Below, one piece after another: positions 23,683-32,438 of a DNA stretch of 42,207 nucleotides (the stretch's first letter is position 1; each line of letters starts with the position of its first letter). The notes beneath the pieces were generated by a model that had not been told where the DNA came from, did no database searches, and saw only the letters and a program-made list of their open reading frames with translations. Source of the DNA: an uncultured Bacteroidota bacterium (lineage in GTDB: Bacteria; Bacteroidota; Bacteroidia; Chitinophagales; Chitinophagaceae). The stretch covers positions 1 through 42,207 of the forward strand of contig CAIYUO010000007.1 in the NCBI GenBank assembly GCA_903929425.1, written 5' to 3'. The position numbers and the translations under genes are program-made.

Positions 23683-24336
23683 ATGAAACCAATTATTTCA
23701 GGATTTTTACTGTTTACTGCATTTTTGGGCTTTCAAGCCTGTGCACAGTCCAACAAAAACAATACAAAAGTCAAAACAAACAAAACGATAAATATGACAA
23801 ATACTGAAACCATTACCCTAGGATCCGGCTGTTTTTGGTGTACAGAAGCCATTTATCAAAGACTAGAAGGCGTTGTTAAAGTGACTAGCGGCTATAGCGG
23901 TGGTCATATTGAAAACCCTACCTATGAGCAAGTTTGTGATAAAACAACTGGACACGCTGAAGTTTGTCAAATTGTATATGATACCACTAAAATTAGCTTA
24001 GATGATATTTTAGCAGTTTTTTGGAAAACACATGATCCAACCACTCCAAATCAACAGGGGAATGATGTTGGTCCACAATACCGCAGTGCAGTATTCTATC
24101 ATAATGAGCACCAAAAACTAGTTGCAGAAAAATATAAAGCTGAATTGACCGAAGCCAAAGCTTGGGACAAACCCATTATTACTGAAATAACGGCTTTTAG
24201 CAAATTCTATTCAGCTGAAAGTTATCATCAAAACTATTATAATGACAATACCAATCAAGGTTATTGCCGCTATGTAATTGGTCCAAAATTGGAGAAATTC
24301 GAAAAAGTGTTTAAGAACAAATTGAAAAAGGATTAA
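23683..24336 (+). CDS. msrA: Peptide-methionine (S)-S-oxide reductase, lipoprotein form
   Basis: MsrA reduces the S-epimer of methionine sulfoxide in proteins. The 217-aa chain begins with a lipoprotein-type signal (MKPIISGFLLFTAFLGFQAC, lipid-modified Cys20), so it acts outside the cytoplasm. The catalytic GSGCFWC has nucleophile C50, followed by the family segments GVVKVTSGYSGGH, THDPTTPNQQGNDVGPQYRS and YHQNYY. The stop overlaps the start of the secreted M1 peptidase by one base (TAATG), so the two exported proteins are probably co-translated. Confidence 0.94.
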   Translation: MKPIISGFLLFTAFLGFQACAQSNKNNTKVKTNKTINMTNTETITLGSGCFWCTEAIYQRLEGVVKVTSGYSGGHIENPTYEQVCDKTTGHAEVCQIVYDTTKISLDDILAVFWKTHDPTTPNQQGNDVGPQYRSAVFYHNEHQKLVAEKYKAELTEAKAWDKPIITEITAFSKFYSAESYHQNYYNDNTNQGYCRYVIGPKLEKFEKVFKNKLKKD

Positions 24337-26024
24337 TGATAAGTTTGAAAAAAAATTATCTATTACTATTATTATGGAGTGTAAGCATTTCAGTAAATGC
24401 ACAACCACTTTCTACAAAAGCCGACTCCTTACGAGGAAGTTTAAATGAAAATAGAGATTGGTTTGATATTCTAAAATATGATATTGATGTAAGTCCAAAT
24501 ATTGAAACTAAATCAATTAGTGGATATGTGGTTTGGCGAGCAAAAGCCATTAAACAAACAAAACAAATTCAAATTGATTTACAACAACCCTTGATTATTG
24601 ATAGTATTTTAATCAACAATATTGAAGTTGGGAAAAATCAAAAATTATTAAATGATTGGGTAAAAATACCATTTACAAGAGCTAATAATATTGCTATCGC
24701 CACACCCAATCAATCCTTTAAAATAAATAGCGAGTTTACTGTTTGTATTTATTATCATGGAAAACCTCGTGAGGCAGTTCGTCCACCTTGGGATGGAGGT
24801 TGGATTTGGACTAAAGATATAAATGGCAAACCTTGGATTTCGGTTGCCTGCCAAGGATTGGGTGCATCCGTTTGGTATCCTTGTAAAGATATTCAATCCG
24901 ATGAACCAGACCAAGGTGCTAGTGTCCGCATGTTTGTACCCGAGGGCACTAAATTAATTTCCAATGGCAGACCAACAAATACCGACCTTCCAAATTATTA
25001 TGGTTGGAAAGTTACAAACCCAATAAACAATTATAATATCATCCCTTATATAGGTGATTATGTGGGTTGGAATGAAAAGTATAAAGGACTAAAAGGCGAC
25101 TTAGATATTCACTATTGGGTTTTAAGAGAAGATTCCGCAAAAGCAAGACAACAATTTGTTCAGGTACCAAAAATGTTAAAAGCATTTGAGTATTGGTTTG
25201 GCCCCTACCCGTTTTATGAAGACGGTTTTCAAATGGTACAAAGCCCCCATTTAGGAATGGAACATCAGTCTGCTATTGCCTATGGAAACAAGTTTTCAAA
25301 TGGTTATTTAGGAAGTGATTTATCTCAATCAGGATGGGGAATGAAATGGGATTATATAATTGTACATGAAAGTGGTCATGAATGGTTTGCAAATAATATC
25401 ACCACCAAGGATATTGCTGATATGTGGGTTCATGAAGGGTTTACAAGTTATTCAGAAACCTTATTCACCGATTATTATTACGGCAAAAAAGCAGGCGACG
25501 AATACACTTTTGGGTTAAGAGATCGAATTGAAAATGATATCCCCATTATTGGAAAATACGGGGTAAATAAGGAAGGCAGTAATGATATGTATGCAAAAGG
25601 CGCAGTGATGTTGCATAGTATAAGATCCGCTATACACAATGATAGTATATTTAGAAGTATTTTAATTGGCCTGAACCAGGATTTTTATCATCAAACTATA
25701 ACAACAGGGCAAATTGAAAATTATATCTCAACAAAATCAGGCATTAATTTTAGTAAAGTATTTGATCAATATTTAAGAACCGTTCAAATCCCCATATTGA
25801 GTTTAAGTTATGATGAACGTGAGAAAATACTAACCTATCAATATAAAAATTGCATCAATGGTTTTAATTTGCCTTTGCATTTTACCTATCAAAACCAACC
25901 ATTCGACTTTTTACCTTTAGATTATACCCCACAAAAAAGACTAATAAAGTTGGATAAATTTGATAAGGTTGCATTTGGAAAAGCTATTGAACAACTGTAT
26001 TATGTTCAAATAAAAATAAATTAA
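24336..26024 (+). CDS. Secreted M1 family metallopeptidase
   Basis: Zinc aminopeptidase of 562 aa with a signal peptide (MISLKKNYLLLLLWSVSISVNAQ). The N-terminal beta-domain covers about residues 40-240. The catalytic domain has HESGHEWF (H344, E345, H348) and the third ligand in MWVHEGFTSYSE (E367). The exopeptidase motif reads LGMEHQSAIAYG (about 306-317) where classical M1 enzymes have GAMEN. A short C-terminal part follows; the large ERAP1-like helical domain is absent. It is translationally coupled to msrA and ends 4 bp before the convergent NlpC/P60 gene. Confidence 0.9.
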   Translation: MISLKKNYLLLLLWSVSISVNAQPLSTKADSLRGSLNENRDWFDILKYDIDVSPNIETKSISGYVVWRAKAIKQTKQIQIDLQQPLIIDSILINNIEVGKNQKLLNDWVKIPFTRANNIAIATPNQSFKINSEFTVCIYYHGKPREAVRPPWDGGWIWTKDINGKPWISVACQGLGASVWYPCKDIQSDEPDQGASVRMFVPEGTKLISNGRPTNTDLPNYYGWKVTNPINNYNIIPYIGDYVGWNEKYKGLKGDLDIHYWVLREDSAKARQQFVQVPKMLKAFEYWFGPYPFYEDGFQMVQSPHLGMEHQSAIAYGNKFSNGYLGSDLSQSGWGMKWDYIIVHESGHEWFANNITTKDIADMWVHEGFTSYSETLFTDYYYGKKAGDEYTFGLRDRIENDIPIIGKYGVNKEGSNDMYAKGAVMLHSIRSAIHNDSIFRSILIGLNQDFYHQTITTGQIENYISTKSGINFSKVFDQYLRTVQIPILSLSYDEREKILTYQYKNCINGFNLPLHFTYQNQPFDFLPLDYTPQKRLIKLDKFDKVAFGKAIEQLYYVQIKIN

Positions 26025-26028
26025 TTTA

Positions 26029-26787
26029 CTACTTTTCTAAATCAGGAAGTCTACCCATACTAAATAAAGTTCGCTGATAATAGGGCTCTGATAAATCACT
26101 AATCGTAACTCCTTTTTTCACAGAGGAATGAACAAACTTATTATTAGTCAGATAAATACCAACATGTGATATTTTGTTGGGTCCTTCGGTTTTGAAAAAG
26201 ATTAAATCTCCTTCCTTAAGGTCCTCCCAATTGATTCTTGTTGTTTGTTGGTATTGTTCAGCAGCAGTTCGATTAATACTAATATTATAAACACCTTTCA
26301 TAACGTCAAAGGTAAAATAAGAACAGTCAACACCCGACTTTGAAGAACCTCCGTAATTGTAGGGTGTCCCATACCACTCGTCAATTTTTTGCAAAAGCGG
26401 AATATTATTAATGGACTCAACAGCCACATCCATTTTGATGGAGTATTTTAATTGAAGCCAGTTTGCTTTTTCAACATCCGACATGTTAGCTGGCATTAAC
26501 TCATTATTTGCATTTGAAGTGGGGTTCGTTTCTTCACCAATACCTAATGATGATTTTTTGATAAAAACTTTACCAGGTGTAACGGACAAATTATCTAAAA
26601 ACTCAATCTCTTCCCCATCATTGGTTGTATTACTGCCCCATGTTTGAACAACATTTTTCGAACCTTTATATTGCTGAATTGAAGCTTGTGCTTTACTTGA
26701 AACTGATTGTATTGATTTACAACTAGTCAAAAAAGCAATGACAGAAACTAAAAATAAATATTTATTCAAATTTTTTAAATACATCAT
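26029..26787 (-). CDS. NlpC/P60 (C40) lipoprotein peptidase
   Basis: Probable gamma-D-glutamyl-diamino-acid endopeptidase acting on peptidoglycan peptides in the periplasm. The 252-aa protein has a lipoprotein signal (YLFLVSVIAFLTSC, lipid Cys23). The C-terminal NlpC/P60 domain begins with YGTPYNYGGSSKSGVDCSYF (nucleophile C155) and contains ISHVGIYL (H208) and NKFVHSS (H220). The region between (about 24-115) is low in recognisable structure. ATGs at 26787 and 26784 are both possible; an upstream TTG at 26793 is less likely. Confidence 0.88.
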   Translation of the reverse strand: MMYLKNLNKYLFLVSVIAFLTSCKSIQSVSSKAQASIQQYKGSKNVVQTWGSNTTNDGEEIEFLDNLSVTPGKVFIKKSSLGIGEETNPTSNANNELMPANMSDVEKANWLQLKYSIKMDVAVESINNIPLLQKIDEWYGTPYNYGGSSKSGVDCSYFTFDVMKGVYNISINRTAAEQYQQTTRINWEDLKEGDLIFFKTEGPNKISHVGIYLTNNKFVHSSVKKGVTISDLSEPYYQRTLFSMGRLPDLEK

Positions 26788-26913
26788 ATGCAAGTTAAGT
26801 CAAGAAGCCCATAATCAGGTTGAATAAACTCAATTTTCATTGTTTTTGTGGAAAATTTTACAAATTTTAAACCTTTAATTAAACGATATTTGCCTACTTA
26901 GTCCTACCCAATT

Positions 26914-29900
26914 ATGCCCACATTTTCACATTTACATGTTCATACACAATATTCTTTATTGGATGGAGCAGCATCCATAAATGGCTTATATGAAAAAGCT
27001 ATCGCGGATAACATGCCTGCTTTAGCAATTACAGATCATGGCAATATGTTTGGTGCCTTTAATTTTGTAAGTCAAGCATGGAAAAAAACCAAAGTAATTG
27101 GTAAGGATAAAAACGGAAATGACATTTTAGCACCAATGGTAAAACCAATTGTCGGATGTGAATTTTACATGGTGAAAGACAGGCATCAAAAACAATTTAC
27201 AAAAGAAAATAAAGACAACCGATTTCATCAAGTTTTATTAGCTAAAAATGCAATAGGCTATCAAAATTTAATAAAACTTACCTCCTTAGGATACATTGAA
27301 GGCATGTATAGTAAGTATCCAAGAATTGATAAGGAATTAATATTAAAATATCATGAAGGAATCATTGCTACAACCTGTTGCATAGGCGCCCATGTTCCAC
27401 AATATATTTTAAAACATGGCGAAGAAGATGCTGAAAAAGAATTTAAATGGTGGTTAGACATATTTGGTGAAGATTATTACATAGAACTACAAAGACATCG
27501 TATTCCAGAACAGGAAACCATCAATGCAACTTTATTGAAATTTGCAAAAAAATATAAAGTGCCCGTTATTGCTACCAACGACAGTCATTATATAAATGAA
27601 GACGACGCCAATGCGCATGATATTTTGTTATGTGTGAACACAGGTGAGAAACAATCGACTCCAGGTTTTGATGACTTCGTAAATGATGAACTTCAAATTA
27701 AAAATCGAAGATTCAAGTTTCCGAACAACGAATTTTATTTTAAGACGCAAAGTGAAATGATTGAGTTGTTCAGTGATATTCCAGAAGCGATTGATAATAC
27801 CAATGCGATTGTTGACAAAGTGGATGTTTTAAATTTAAAGAAGGACATCCTCCTACCCGCTTTTCCAATTCCTAAGGAATTTCAAATTCATAAGGATGCA
27901 AATATGAATCAATGGGAATTTCTAAAACATATTTCTTGGGAAGGTGCCATTAAACGTTATCCTGAAATCACCGCTGAAATTCAAGAAAGAATCGATTTTG
28001 AATTATTCACAATACAAACAATGGGATTTGCTGGATACTTTTTAATTGTGAGTGATTTTATTAAAGCAGGTCGAGAAATGGATGTATTTGTAGGTCCAGG
28101 TCGTGGATCGGCAGCAGGAAGTGTGGTTGCCTATTGTATTGGCATTACGAACATTGATCCCATTAAATATCAATTACTATTTGAGCGTTTCTTAAATCCG
28201 GATAGAAAGTCCATGCCCGATATTGATACGGACTTTGATGATGAAGGTCGACAAAAAGTAATTGATTATGTCGTTGAAAAATATGGCAAGGAACAAGTAG
28301 CCCAAATTATCACCTATGGCACGATGGCTGCTAAAAGTAGTATCAAGGATGTAGCTCGTGTTATGGATTTACCTTTATCAGAATCAAATTTATTAGCAAA
28401 ATTAGTACCTGATAAACCAGGCACAGAATTATACCGTTGTTTACACGCACCATTTACGGTAAAAGAAGGCGAAAAATCATTAGCTGAAAAGGAAGGTTAT
28501 CAATCAGAGGATATAGATAATATCAAAAAATTAAGAGAAATATATAATGGAACCGATTTAAGAGCAATGGTTTTACATGAAGCTGAAAAATTAGAAGGTT
28601 CCATACGAAATACAGGTATTCATGCAGCGGGAATCATTATTGCCCCTAAGGATTTGACCGAAATCATGCCGGTGGCAACAGCGAAGGATTCTGATTTATG
28701 GGTTACGCAAATTGAAGGCTCGGTGATTGAAGAAGCCGGTGTCATTAAAATGGATTTTTTGGGATTAAAAACCTTATCTATTTTAAAAACAGCACTTGAA
28801 CTCATTAAGCAAAATCACGGTATTAAAATTGATTTGGATAATATACCATTGGATGATGAAAAAACTTTCCAATTATATCAAAAAGGCGAAACCAATGCTA
28901 CTTTCCAATTTGAATCGGTAGGAATGCAAAAGCATTTACGTGATTTAAAGCCCGATAAATTTGCTGACTTGATAGCCATGAATGCCTTGTATCGTCCTGG
29001 TCCAATGGCTTACATCCCCAACTTTATTGAACGTAAACATGGCCGAGAAATTATTGCCTATGATTTACCTGAAGTAGAAGAATTTTTAGCAGACACTTAT
29101 GGTATTACAGTTTATCAAGAGCAGGTAATGTTATTGAGTCAAAAAATTAGTGGATTTACAAAAGGTGATGCTGATGTGCTTAGAAAAGCAATGGGTAAAA
29201 AGCAAAAATCGGTGCTTGACAAAATGAAAGCCCAATTTATTGCGGGTGCTGTAAAAAATGGGCATCCAGAAAAAATATTAGATAAAATTTGGACTGACTG
29301 GGAGGCTTTTGCGCAGTATGCATTTAATAAATCACACTCAACATGCTATGCATTTGTTGCTTATCAAACTGCATACTTAAAAGCACATTACCCTGGTGAA
29401 TATATGTCGGCAGTATTAAATCATGCAGGCAGTATTGATAAAATCACCTTCTTCATGGAAGAGTGTAAGCGAATGGGTATAAAAGTTTTGGGGCCAGATA
29501 TAAATGAATCCTTAAAAGGATTTTCAGTAAACAAACTAGGCCAAATACGTTTTGGATTAGGCGGTTTAAAAGGTGTTGGTGAATCCGCCATTGAAGCCAT
29601 CATTACTGAACGTAATAAAAACGGCCATTTTAAAGACATGGTAGATTATATTAAACGTGTATTATCTCGTGCGGTTAATAAAAAATCATTAGAAAGTTTG
29701 GCCTATTCCGGCACTTTTGATTGTTTCCCTGAATATCATCGAGCTCAATATTTTAATGTGGCCGACGGAGATCGTTCCAATGGTTTAGAAAAATTAATTC
29801 AGTATGCCCAAGCATCACAAGCAATGGACACTGGAACAACCAATACTTTATTCGGGGACTTGCCATCAGCTATGCATGTTCCACTTCCAAAATTAGCTAC

Positions 29901-30588
29901 CTGTGAAGTTTGGACTTTAACAGAAACCTTGGAGCATGAAAAAGAAGTGACAGGCATGTTTATGAGTGGTCACCCATTAGATCATTTTAATTTTGAAATG
30001 CGTCATTATAATTTCACAAATATTACAGACTTTAATGAGGTAAGGGATAATTTATCGACCCATCCAAATCAATTGGGTAAACCGTTTAAGTTAGCTGGCC
30101 TAGTTATTGATGTGCAACACCGAGTTACTAAAACAGGAAAGAATTTTGGATCATTTGTAATAGAAGATTTTACTAGTAAAACTGATTTTATTTTATGGAG
30201 TGAGGATTATGTTAAGTTTCAAAATTATCTTGAGGTTGGACAAAAAATATATATAAATGGTGCATTTAGGAATCGTTACAACCAACCTAATAGTTTTGAA
30301 TTTAAAATTCAAAGCATGTCTTTATTGGAAACTGTAAAACAAAATCAAACAAGGTCCATTGAAATTTCATTGCACCCAGCTCACTTAAATGATAACATAA
30401 TTGCTTTTTTTGAAAAAAATTTAAAACAAAACCCTGGCAAATCATCCTTTAAAGTAACCTTTATTGAACCTAGGGAGCAAATGGTAGCAAGTTTATTGAC
30501 AATTGAAAAAGGATTTTTAATGAATGATGACTTAGTAGCCTTTTTAGATAATACCCCTGAATTAGGCGTCAAAGTGAATTTGGTATAA
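26914..30588 (+). CDS. dnaE: DNA polymerase III subunit alpha
   Basis: Catalytic subunit of the replicative DNA polymerase, 1224 aa. The N-terminal PHP domain has HLHVHTQYSLLDG (H8, H10, D17), ITDHGN (H42), VGCEFY, FHQVLLAKN and TNDSHY, so metal-binding motifs look retained. The palm has GPGRGSAAGS and MPDIDTDFDD (catalytic D436, D438). Finger and tandem helix-hairpin-helix regions follow (IRFGLGGLKGVGESAIEAI), then an OB-fold near residues 1050-1140 (KLAGLVIDVQHRVTKTGKNFGSF). This is the DnaE type, not the exonuclease-containing PolC type. The ATG at 26914 matches the usual family start. Confidence 0.97.
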   Translation: MPTFSHLHVHTQYSLLDGAASINGLYEKAIADNMPALAITDHGNMFGAFNFVSQAWKKTKVIGKDKNGNDILAPMVKPIVGCEFYMVKDRHQKQFTKENKDNRFHQVLLAKNAIGYQNLIKLTSLGYIEGMYSKYPRIDKELILKYHEGIIATTCCIGAHVPQYILKHGEEDAEKEFKWWLDIFGEDYYIELQRHRIPEQETINATLLKFAKKYKVPVIATNDSHYINEDDANAHDILLCVNTGEKQSTPGFDDFVNDELQIKNRRFKFPNNEFYFKTQSEMIELFSDIPEAIDNTNAIVDKVDVLNLKKDILLPAFPIPKEFQIHKDANMNQWEFLKHISWEGAIKRYPEITAEIQERIDFELFTIQTMGFAGYFLIVSDFIKAGREMDVFVGPGRGSAAGSVVAYCIGITNIDPIKYQLLFERFLNPDRKSMPDIDTDFDDEGRQKVIDYVVEKYGKEQVAQIITYGTMAAKSSIKDVARVMDLPLSESNLLAKLVPDKPGTELYRCLHAPFTVKEGEKSLAEKEGYQSEDIDNIKKLREIYNGTDLRAMVLHEAEKLEGSIRNTGIHAAGIIIAPKDLTEIMPVATAKDSDLWVTQIEGSVIEEAGVIKMDFLGLKTLSILKTALELIKQNHGIKIDLDNIPLDDEKTFQLYQKGETNATFQFESVGMQKHLRDLKPDKFADLIAMNALYRPGPMAYIPNFIERKHGREIIAYDLPEVEEFLADTYGITVYQEQVMLLSQKISGFTKGDADVLRKAMGKKQKSVLDKMKAQFIAGAVKNGHPEKILDKIWTDWEAFAQYAFNKSHSTCYAFVAYQTAYLKAHYPGEYMSAVLNHAGSIDKITFFMEECKRMGIKVLGPDINESLKGFSVNKLGQIRFGLGGLKGVGESAIEAIITERNKNGHFKDMVDYIKRVLSRAVNKKSLESLAYSGTFDCFPEYHRAQYFNVADGDRSNGLEKLIQYAQASQAMDTGTTNTLFGDLPSAMHVPLPKLATCEVWTLTETLEHEKEVTGMFMSGHPLDHFNFEMRHYNFTNITDFNEVRDNLSTHPNQLGKPFKLAGLVIDVQHRVTKTGKNFGSFVIEDFTSKTDFILWSEDYVKFQNYLEVGQKIYINGAFRNRYNQPNSFEFKIQSMSLLETVKQNQTRSIEISLHPAHLNDNIIAFFEKNLKQNPGKSSFKVTFIEPREQMVASLLTIEKGFLMNDDLVAFLDNTPELGVKVNLV

Positions 30589-30676
30589 ATAAAGTGCCCC
30601 ATTGGCAGATTAATTGTCCCCAATGACATATAATTTTAGTGGAAAAGTCAAATGGTCAGGTATTAAAGATTGGAAC

Positions 30677-30684
30677 TATTTTTG
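30677..30684 (+). promoter_or_regulatory. Candidate -7 element for trxA
   Basis: TATTTTTG fits TAnnTTTG and lies 40 nt upstream of the trxA ATG in the 136-bp gap after dnaE. No clear -33 box is at the standard spacing, so support is weak. Confidence 0.25.
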
Positions 30685-30724
30685 AGACCTACTAAATATA
30701 TAATAACAAATTAAAATTAAAAAT

Positions 30725-31042
30725 ATGGCACAAGAATTTACAGACGCAAATTTTCAGCAAGTAGTAATAGAAAGTGATAAGCTTTCCGTAATTGATTTTT
30801 GGGCAGAATGGTGTGGTCCTTGTCGTGCCATTGGGCCAGTTATTGAAGAATTAGCAGTTCAATATGAAGGAAAAGTAAACATCGGAAAAGTAAATGTAGA
30901 TGTGAATCCAAACTTGAGCATGAACTTTGGAATTACTTCCATCCCTGCAATCTTATTTGTAAAAGGCGGACAAGTTGTTGACAAGCAAATTGGAGCAGTA
31001 CCTAAAGCTGTTTTGGACAAAAAAATCCAAGCGCATTTATAA
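30725..31042 (+). CDS. trxA: Thioredoxin
   Basis: Cytoplasmic protein-disulfide reductant of 105 aa, the standard length. The active site WAEWCGPCRAIGP has the redox cysteines C30 and C33. The cis-proline loop ITSIPAILFVKGG and the final QIGAVPKAVLDKKI are canonical. It is probably a substrate of the trxB product found elsewhere in this window. A strong terminator follows 23 bp after the stop, so the gene is likely monocistronic. Confidence 0.97.
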   Translation: MAQEFTDANFQQVVIESDKLSVIDFWAEWCGPCRAIGPVIEELAVQYEGKVNIGKVNVDVNPNLSMNFGITSIPAILFVKGGQVVDKQIGAVPKAVLDKKIQAHL

Positions 31043-31065
31043 TTGAATAACATTTCAATATTGAT

Positions 31066-31097
31066 AAAAAATCCTGCTTCTAAGCGGGATTTTTTTT
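31066..31097 (+). terminator. Rho-independent terminator of trxA
   Basis: AAAAATCC/GGATTTTT plus TGCT/AGCG (one G-T wobble) makes a 12-bp stem with a TCTA loop, followed by a run of T. It lies between trxA and the transporter gene. Confidence 0.85.
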
Positions 31098-31121
31098 ATC
31101 TTTCTACCATAATTTTTAACC

Positions 31122-32384
31122 ATGGACAAATTTCAAGGGCTTATTGGGGTACTTTTAATTTTAGGTATTGCATTCCTTTTTTCTAATAATAAAAAGAACA
31201 TAAATTATAGATTGGTTGCTAGTGGTTTAGCCTTGCAGTTAGTCATTGGGATTTTAGTATTAAAAATTCCTGTAGTGACTAATTTTTTTCAAATTTTAGG
31301 AAGAGGTATGGGTAAAATTGAGCAGTTTTCACGTCAGGGTGCTGCTTTTGTTTATGGAGGAATATCGGCAACTACTCCAAATGGTGTAGCTGATTTTGCA
31401 AATGGTGGTTTCGTATTTGCCTTTAATGTAACAGCAACCATTATTTTAGTATGTGTTTTAGTGGCCTTATTATATCACTTTGGCATCATGCAAAGAATTG
31501 TAGCAGTTATTGCTAAAGCCATGAATTTTATAATGCGCGTTAGTGGAGCCGAAGCATTGAGTAATGTAGCAAGTGCTTTTGTAGGTCAAGTTGAAGCTCA
31601 AGTTATGATACGCCCCTATTTGCCATCTATGACAAAGAGTGAGTTATTGGCTAGCATGAGTGGAAGTCTAGCTTGTATAGCTGGCGGAATTTTAATTGTT
31701 TATGCCAATATGGGAGCGCAAGCAGGTATTGACTTGGCACCCAAATTAATTACAGCAAGTTTAATGGCCGCACCTGGAGCATTGGTGATAGCAAAAATTT
31801 TGTTCCCAGAAACCGAGGAATCTCAAACCCTGGGAAAAGTTAAACTTGAAGTAAAGAGTCAATATAGTAATACCATTGATGCAATCACCCATGGCGCTGG
31901 CGAAGGTTTCAAAATTGCCATGAACGTAATCGCGATGTTAATTGGTTTTATCGCATTAATTGCGCTTATTGATTGGAGCTTGTTAAAAGTTGGACATATG
32001 TTTAATGCACATTTAGATTTGAGCTTAAACTATTTATTTGGAAAATTATTTTATCCAATGGCATGGGCAATGGGTATTCCAAATGTTGATATACAAAATG
32101 CAGCAACCTTACTAGGTCAAAAATTAACAATCAATGAATTTGTGGCATTTAAAAGTCTTACTAGTAAAGTGGTGCCTATTATAACTGAAAAGGGTTTATT
32201 TATTGTTAGTATTGCAATTTGTGGGTTTGCCAATTTTAGTAGTGTAGGAATGTTAATTGGCGGAATTGGTGAATTAGTCCCAAGTAGACGTAAAGACTTA
32301 GCAGAATTGGGATTAAAAGCTTTATTAGCAGGTACCCTTGCCTCCTATTTATCAGCAAGTATCGCTGGTATTTTGATAGGTTAA
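31122..32384 (+). CDS. Concentrative nucleoside transporter (NupC family)
   Basis: Inner-membrane symporter for nucleosides, 420 aa. Family features: an N-terminal hydrophobic block, the gate-domain segment SRQGAAFVYGGI, VASAFVGQVEAQVMIRPYLPSMTKSELLASMSG (the nucleoside-binding QxEA-type motif followed by SELLASMS), and NEFVAFKSL before IAICGFANFSSVGMLIGGI near the C-terminus. A TATCTTTC sequence (31097-31104) 17 nt before the ATG is a partial -7 match that overlaps the trxA terminator tail. Sodium or proton coupling cannot be decided by eye. Confidence 0.92.
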   Translation: MDKFQGLIGVLLILGIAFLFSNNKKNINYRLVASGLALQLVIGILVLKIPVVTNFFQILGRGMGKIEQFSRQGAAFVYGGISATTPNGVADFANGGFVFAFNVTATIILVCVLVALLYHFGIMQRIVAVIAKAMNFIMRVSGAEALSNVASAFVGQVEAQVMIRPYLPSMTKSELLASMSGSLACIAGGILIVYANMGAQAGIDLAPKLITASLMAAPGALVIAKILFPETEESQTLGKVKLEVKSQYSNTIDAITHGAGEGFKIAMNVIAMLIGFIALIALIDWSLLKVGHMFNAHLDLSLNYLFGKLFYPMAWAMGIPNVDIQNAATLLGQKLTINEFVAFKSLTSKVVPIITEKGLFIVSIAICGFANFSSVGMLIGGIGELVPSRRKDLAELGLKALLAGTLASYLSASIAGILIG

Positions 32385-32412
32385 TTTTCAAGCATTGTCT
32401 TGTGATAATTCG

Positions 32413-32420
32413 TAACTTTG
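32413..32420 (+). promoter_or_regulatory. Candidate -7 element for mqnE
   Basis: TAACTTTG is an exact TAnnTTTG match 18 nt before the mqnE ATG. A TTG lies only 15 nt upstream (32395-32397), shorter than the usual spacing, so the promoter call is moderate. Confidence 0.4.
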
Positions 32421-32438
32421 TAGTCAAAATAAGCAGGT

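Noticed and set aside
30600..30625. CATTGG/CCAATG hairpin after dnaE as a terminator
   Set aside because: The stem is only 6 bp with a 14-nt loop and no T-run follows.
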